Of a stretch of 64,000 nt of DNA, positions 60,871 to 64,000 are shown piece by piece. The stretch is from Podocnemis expansa. Lineage: Eukaryota > Chordata > Testudines > Podocnemididae. The DNA is taken from the NCBI GenBank assembly GCA_007922195.1, contig ML681971.1:2059259-2123258 (forward strand), given 5' to 3'. Numbering within the stretch: the first letter of the stretch is position 1; each line of letters begins with the position of its first letter. The notes below the pieces were generated by a model. The model searched no databases and was not told where the DNA came from. It was given only the letters and a program-made list of their open reading frames with translations. The translations under genes and the position numbers were made by a program.

Positions 60871-61573
60871 TAAACACGTAGACAGGCAGCCACACCAACT
60901 GAGGCTAAAGATTGCTATAAAACCAAGACAGGCTAGACAAGAGTCTAGTGCTGATCATATGGCTATGCATACGTATATATTTATACCACACACAAAATCA
61001 TGCTAACACATAACAGCTTCCTGATCCAGTCCCAAACAATTACATACGCTGATCTTACATTGTACATGTAGCTGATGCTAACTTCCTCCTATAGCAACGA
61101 AATCATTGTTTCCATAGAAACTAATGTACTTCAAAAGGAAAAATTGGAGGCATACTAGAGAAGGACAAAAATAAATGGTATAAACAAAGCAGCTGATGGT
61201 GTAGAGGGTGCAACAAAGGTTTTATCAACACTCATTTGGGGTGACCTGCATCATGCACTTAATCATTTGGCTATAACACAGTCCCTCCAGACTTGTGGTA
61301 ATCACAGCTTAGAAGCGCTCCACCCCTTCCCATATGAGCACACAGAGGATGTGCACTGAATATAGTATATTACTGCACAAACAAATGTACCTGCTGGTAG
61401 TTACATGGCCACATTCTGGCCTAGCTCCAGTGTGAATCCAGACTAACTCTAGATTTACATTGGCATACCTGAGAGAAGAATCAGATTCTCTGCTTATTTT
61501 TCTTTATTACATCATAGTAAGAATTGTAGAATGCTGTCAGAGGGATGGGGCATAGTATTTGTCCAGAGATTTT

Positions 61574-61610
61574 ATGCTATATGTCTATCTATCTATCTAC
61601 ACATAGATAA
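61574..61610. repeat. short TCTA microsatellite
   Basis: tgtctatctatctatctaca is followed by catagata, a short imperfect tetranucleotide run. Confidence 0.7.
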
Positions 61611-62750
61611 TCTTTGTATTTACAGTCTTGTCATCATATTACGACTGGCCACTGTAAGCAGCAGCTGGATATAAATGAAGGTTTGGCGCTGACTGACATC
61701 TATACACTGTAGATAAATATCCCAGCAGCTATGAAATACTTAAGCATGTTCAGCCCATCAGATTGTTAGATTGCCAGACCATTCAATTGTGCATACATAG
61801 GCAGCCTCCTGCTGGGGAAATAACTATTCTTAGGAACCGTCATAGTTACTGCTGAACTGTTCCATTTCCTGCGTACAATGAGTGAGATTAACCATTCTGA
61901 ATATCACTGCAGATAGATTATCTGCCGGGTGCTCTTCAAACAGATTCTCTGCGTATCAACGCATTGCTGTGTCATGTGTTGTTGTTGGCTAGATTAGGCA
62001 TTCCACCCCATTCAGTCCCTTCCTCCTAGGATTTCCAAAGTCCAGACAGATAGGGATAGAGGATGGAGAGTGTAGATCTGGACAAACAATCTGCTCTATT
62101 GGCTAATAATGACACTTTCTCCAAATACCATCTGTCTGGAGAGGTTCAATGGCAATACCTGTTGTCAGAGGAGGTGTGCCTGGGCTGAACTAGCTCAGTT
62201 ACAAATGTCATTCTGCATATTTGTAAGTCTTGTATATTAGGAACCAAAACAGGCAAGCTGTGAAGCTGGCAGACATAGTCTGAGTCCTCCAGGTACCAAG
62301 TCAGAGCTTGATGTGCACAGTCAAGCTCTTCACAGGAATCATCTCACCCTTAAATTTATCAGTATCAAATGACACAGGAGACTTGCCTGCCTAAACAGTA
62401 TCTAACGGCAAATTTTTTAAAGGTGTTTGGGTGCCAAACTCCTATTGACTCTGCCCTGTTTTTGTGGAGGAGCAGGTAAGGAGATTCCTCCATTAAGATG
62501 AGGATCTCATGGACTCCCAGGCACTGGTGCTACTGGTGCCAAGGACACATTCTCCCAGGACAGACAGCATAGTGAATTAAGAAACATTCTCCCAATCTTT
62601 TTAGGAGCCTCCAGAAGGTGCAGCAGGGAGTAAATCTCAAGCCCCAAGAATTTGGTGGTTCATAAACAGGACCGAAGAAGACATTACTATCATCATTATC
62701 AATCCCCACCATCATCATCACCACTATTCCTGTTGGCATAGAAGCGCTCT

Positions 62751-62858
62751 GGGTATGTCTACACCCCCATTAAATACCTGTCACTGGCCAGTGCCAGCTA
62801 GCCTGGGATCATGGCATCTGAGCAGAAGGACTGTGTAACTGTAATGTAGACCCTCAGG
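62751..62858. mobile_element. MITE remnant (gggtatgtctacac family)
   Basis: The left end gggtatgtctacaccc, the interior ccattaaatacctgtcactg and ggccagtgccagctag, and the right end taatgtagaccctcagg resemble a shortened copy of a common turtle non-autonomous element. The right terminal repeat is degraded. Confidence 0.6.
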
Positions 62859-64000
62859 GTTGGGCCCCTGCACTAACTCGTACCATTCTCCTTCTTCCCA
62901 AACAAGTCCATCTGAGATGGTCCCAATAGCAAAATATTCAGTTCACTGTCTCTTTCCATGACTATTTGTACTGAACTCTAGTTCCCATCTAAGTCACCTG
63001 CTAGGACATTGCCCTTGCCTGGAAGATGGGCAACAGCAGGTGAGATAAGATGATGGATGCGCCACTTCTGAAGTCAGATTGATCCATGGCAAGGGAGACT
63101 GGGCTGAGTTCTCCCTGGCTGACTGATGCAATACATCATAGTAGTGGCTGTGCGTCAGAACACAGACCCTTGCCTTTGGTGTGCAAGAGAGAGCCTTGGA
63201 GGGCCAGTGAACCTCTTTCAGCTCTGGCAGGTATATATGTGGTCTGGTTCCTGTAGGCAGAGGTACTGAGATGAATGACTCATCCTGTCCTTGAAGCTTC
63301 TGGCACTGTCACCTTTGATGGGGAGAGGGCAGATGATGTACCTCGCATGCTGTTTCTTGAGACTTTCTTGCTCAGGGCAAGCTCTCTGATTTCCCGAGGA
63401 ACAGAGGTTGTCCACCTGGCATAGACAAACCAATACTCAATTCATTCATGTAGCTATCTCAGCCTGAGACTGGTAGAGAGAACTGGTGTAAGAGGACATG
63501 GCTCCTCATCATCTCAGGACTGTGTGCTGAGCCTGGCACCACCTCTGGAAGCCAGGACTGCAGGAGGTGTGCATTTGCCAGGCTGATGGCACCTCCTACA
63601 GAAGCTCTCTCCTAAGCAGCAATGAGAACTGATTCACAGATCCAAGGCCTGCAATGGAGAACAGAATGTCTGAAGGATACAATGCATCCATGAGGCAATC
63701 CATCAGCCATATGGCCCAACAGAGCCAACAGTTTTTTGTTGCTATAATTGGGGCCTTGATGAAAACTTGTGGGACAGTGCACATGCCAATATGAGCACTT
63801 CAGGCAGGCACTGATCACGATGGCTGAAAAATGATAGACACTCCCTGTGGGCCAGAGTGATGGGCATGGGGAAGCAGACACTCCAGAAGCCAGGAGCTCC
63901 AAAAGAGCATGTAGCCATCACAAATGTACCTGGTTTCTTGCTGATTCTTCTCAAATCCAGAAGAGGACAATGTCCTCCTCGTATCTGTGACTGCTGAAGA

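Larger units (their letters stand above)
27625..64000 (-). other. CELF6 intron upstream of the 49-bp exon (at least 36 kb)
   Basis: Everything to the right of the 49-bp exon should lie in the next upstream intron or introns, because no exon for the end of RRM1 (expected residues like CAFLTYC and HEQKTLPG) was found. The 930-bp gap could hide one. Stretches with no recognisable feature are 27625-30370, 31300-33180, 33390-34870, 35660-36110, 38010-39200, 39560-40030, 40210-42540, 44210-46050, 48800-50250, 50380-51500, 51500-52190, 52310-53650, 55070-56090, 58570-59300, 60880-62750 and 62860-64000. Confidence 0.6.

Overview
This is vertebrate nuclear DNA, almost certainly from a turtle. The repeats point there: an antisense CR1 LINE of the turtle/crocodilian type (about 20.70-21.06 kb), short tRNA-headed SINEs with a CR1-like tail (39.4 and 52.2 kb), and many small inverted-repeat DNA transposons whose ends begin with motifs such as ggctatgtctacac, familiar from turtle genomes. 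There is no sign of operons, dense coding sequence or ribosome binding sites. The species call is an inference.

The only protein-coding gene I can support lies on the minus strand. Three exons with matching splice sites and phases (27576-27624, 4820-4948 and 3321-3400; 49, 129 and 80 bp) join into one open frame of 86 codons. It covers the linker after RRM1 and most of RRM2 of a CELF (CUGBP/Elav-like) RNA-binding protein, and CELF6 is the best paralogue match. The rest of the window is intron of this gene: part of the intron after the 80-bp exon (1-3320), a 1.4-kb intron, a 22.6-kb intron, and at least 36.4 kb of the intron upstream of the 49-bp exon. The RRM1 exons upstream and the remaining downstream exons are not in the window.

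The introns are a patchwork of old mobile elements and tandem repeats. From left to right these are: a 48-bp-unit GC-rich minisatellite (1.2 kb); two same-family MITEs (1.8 and 10.3 kb); a hAT-like element with GC-rich filler (14.3 kb); a fold-back repeat (15.7 kb, related copies at 7.5 and 22.9 kb); a 995-bp terminal-inverted-repeat element inside a TG-rich minisatellite (16.6-18.5 kb); CR1 (20.7 kb); small hAT MITEs with clear 8-bp target duplications (16.4, 26.9, 33.2 and 53.7 kb); a large CA-rich minisatellite (34.9-35.7 kb); a 930-bp assembly gap flanked by a perfect 46-bp inverted repeat on one side and a CA microsatellite on the other (42.5-43.7 kb); a second CA-rich minisatellite carrying a GC-rich insert (56.7-57.8 kb); and a decayed non-LTR retrotransposon C-terminus (60.2 kb). 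MIR-like SINE relics are scattered throughout.

Several repeat-free patches with balanced composition and TAAT cores (8.6, 30.4, 31.1, 40.1, 47.6, 50.3 and 60.7 kb) are candidate conserved non-coding elements. I could not test conservation. I see no undescribed biological system. The observations most worth checking are the UG-rich tracts in the transcribed strand of a gene for a UGU-binding protein, the inverted repeat at the gap edge, and the fold-back repeat family.
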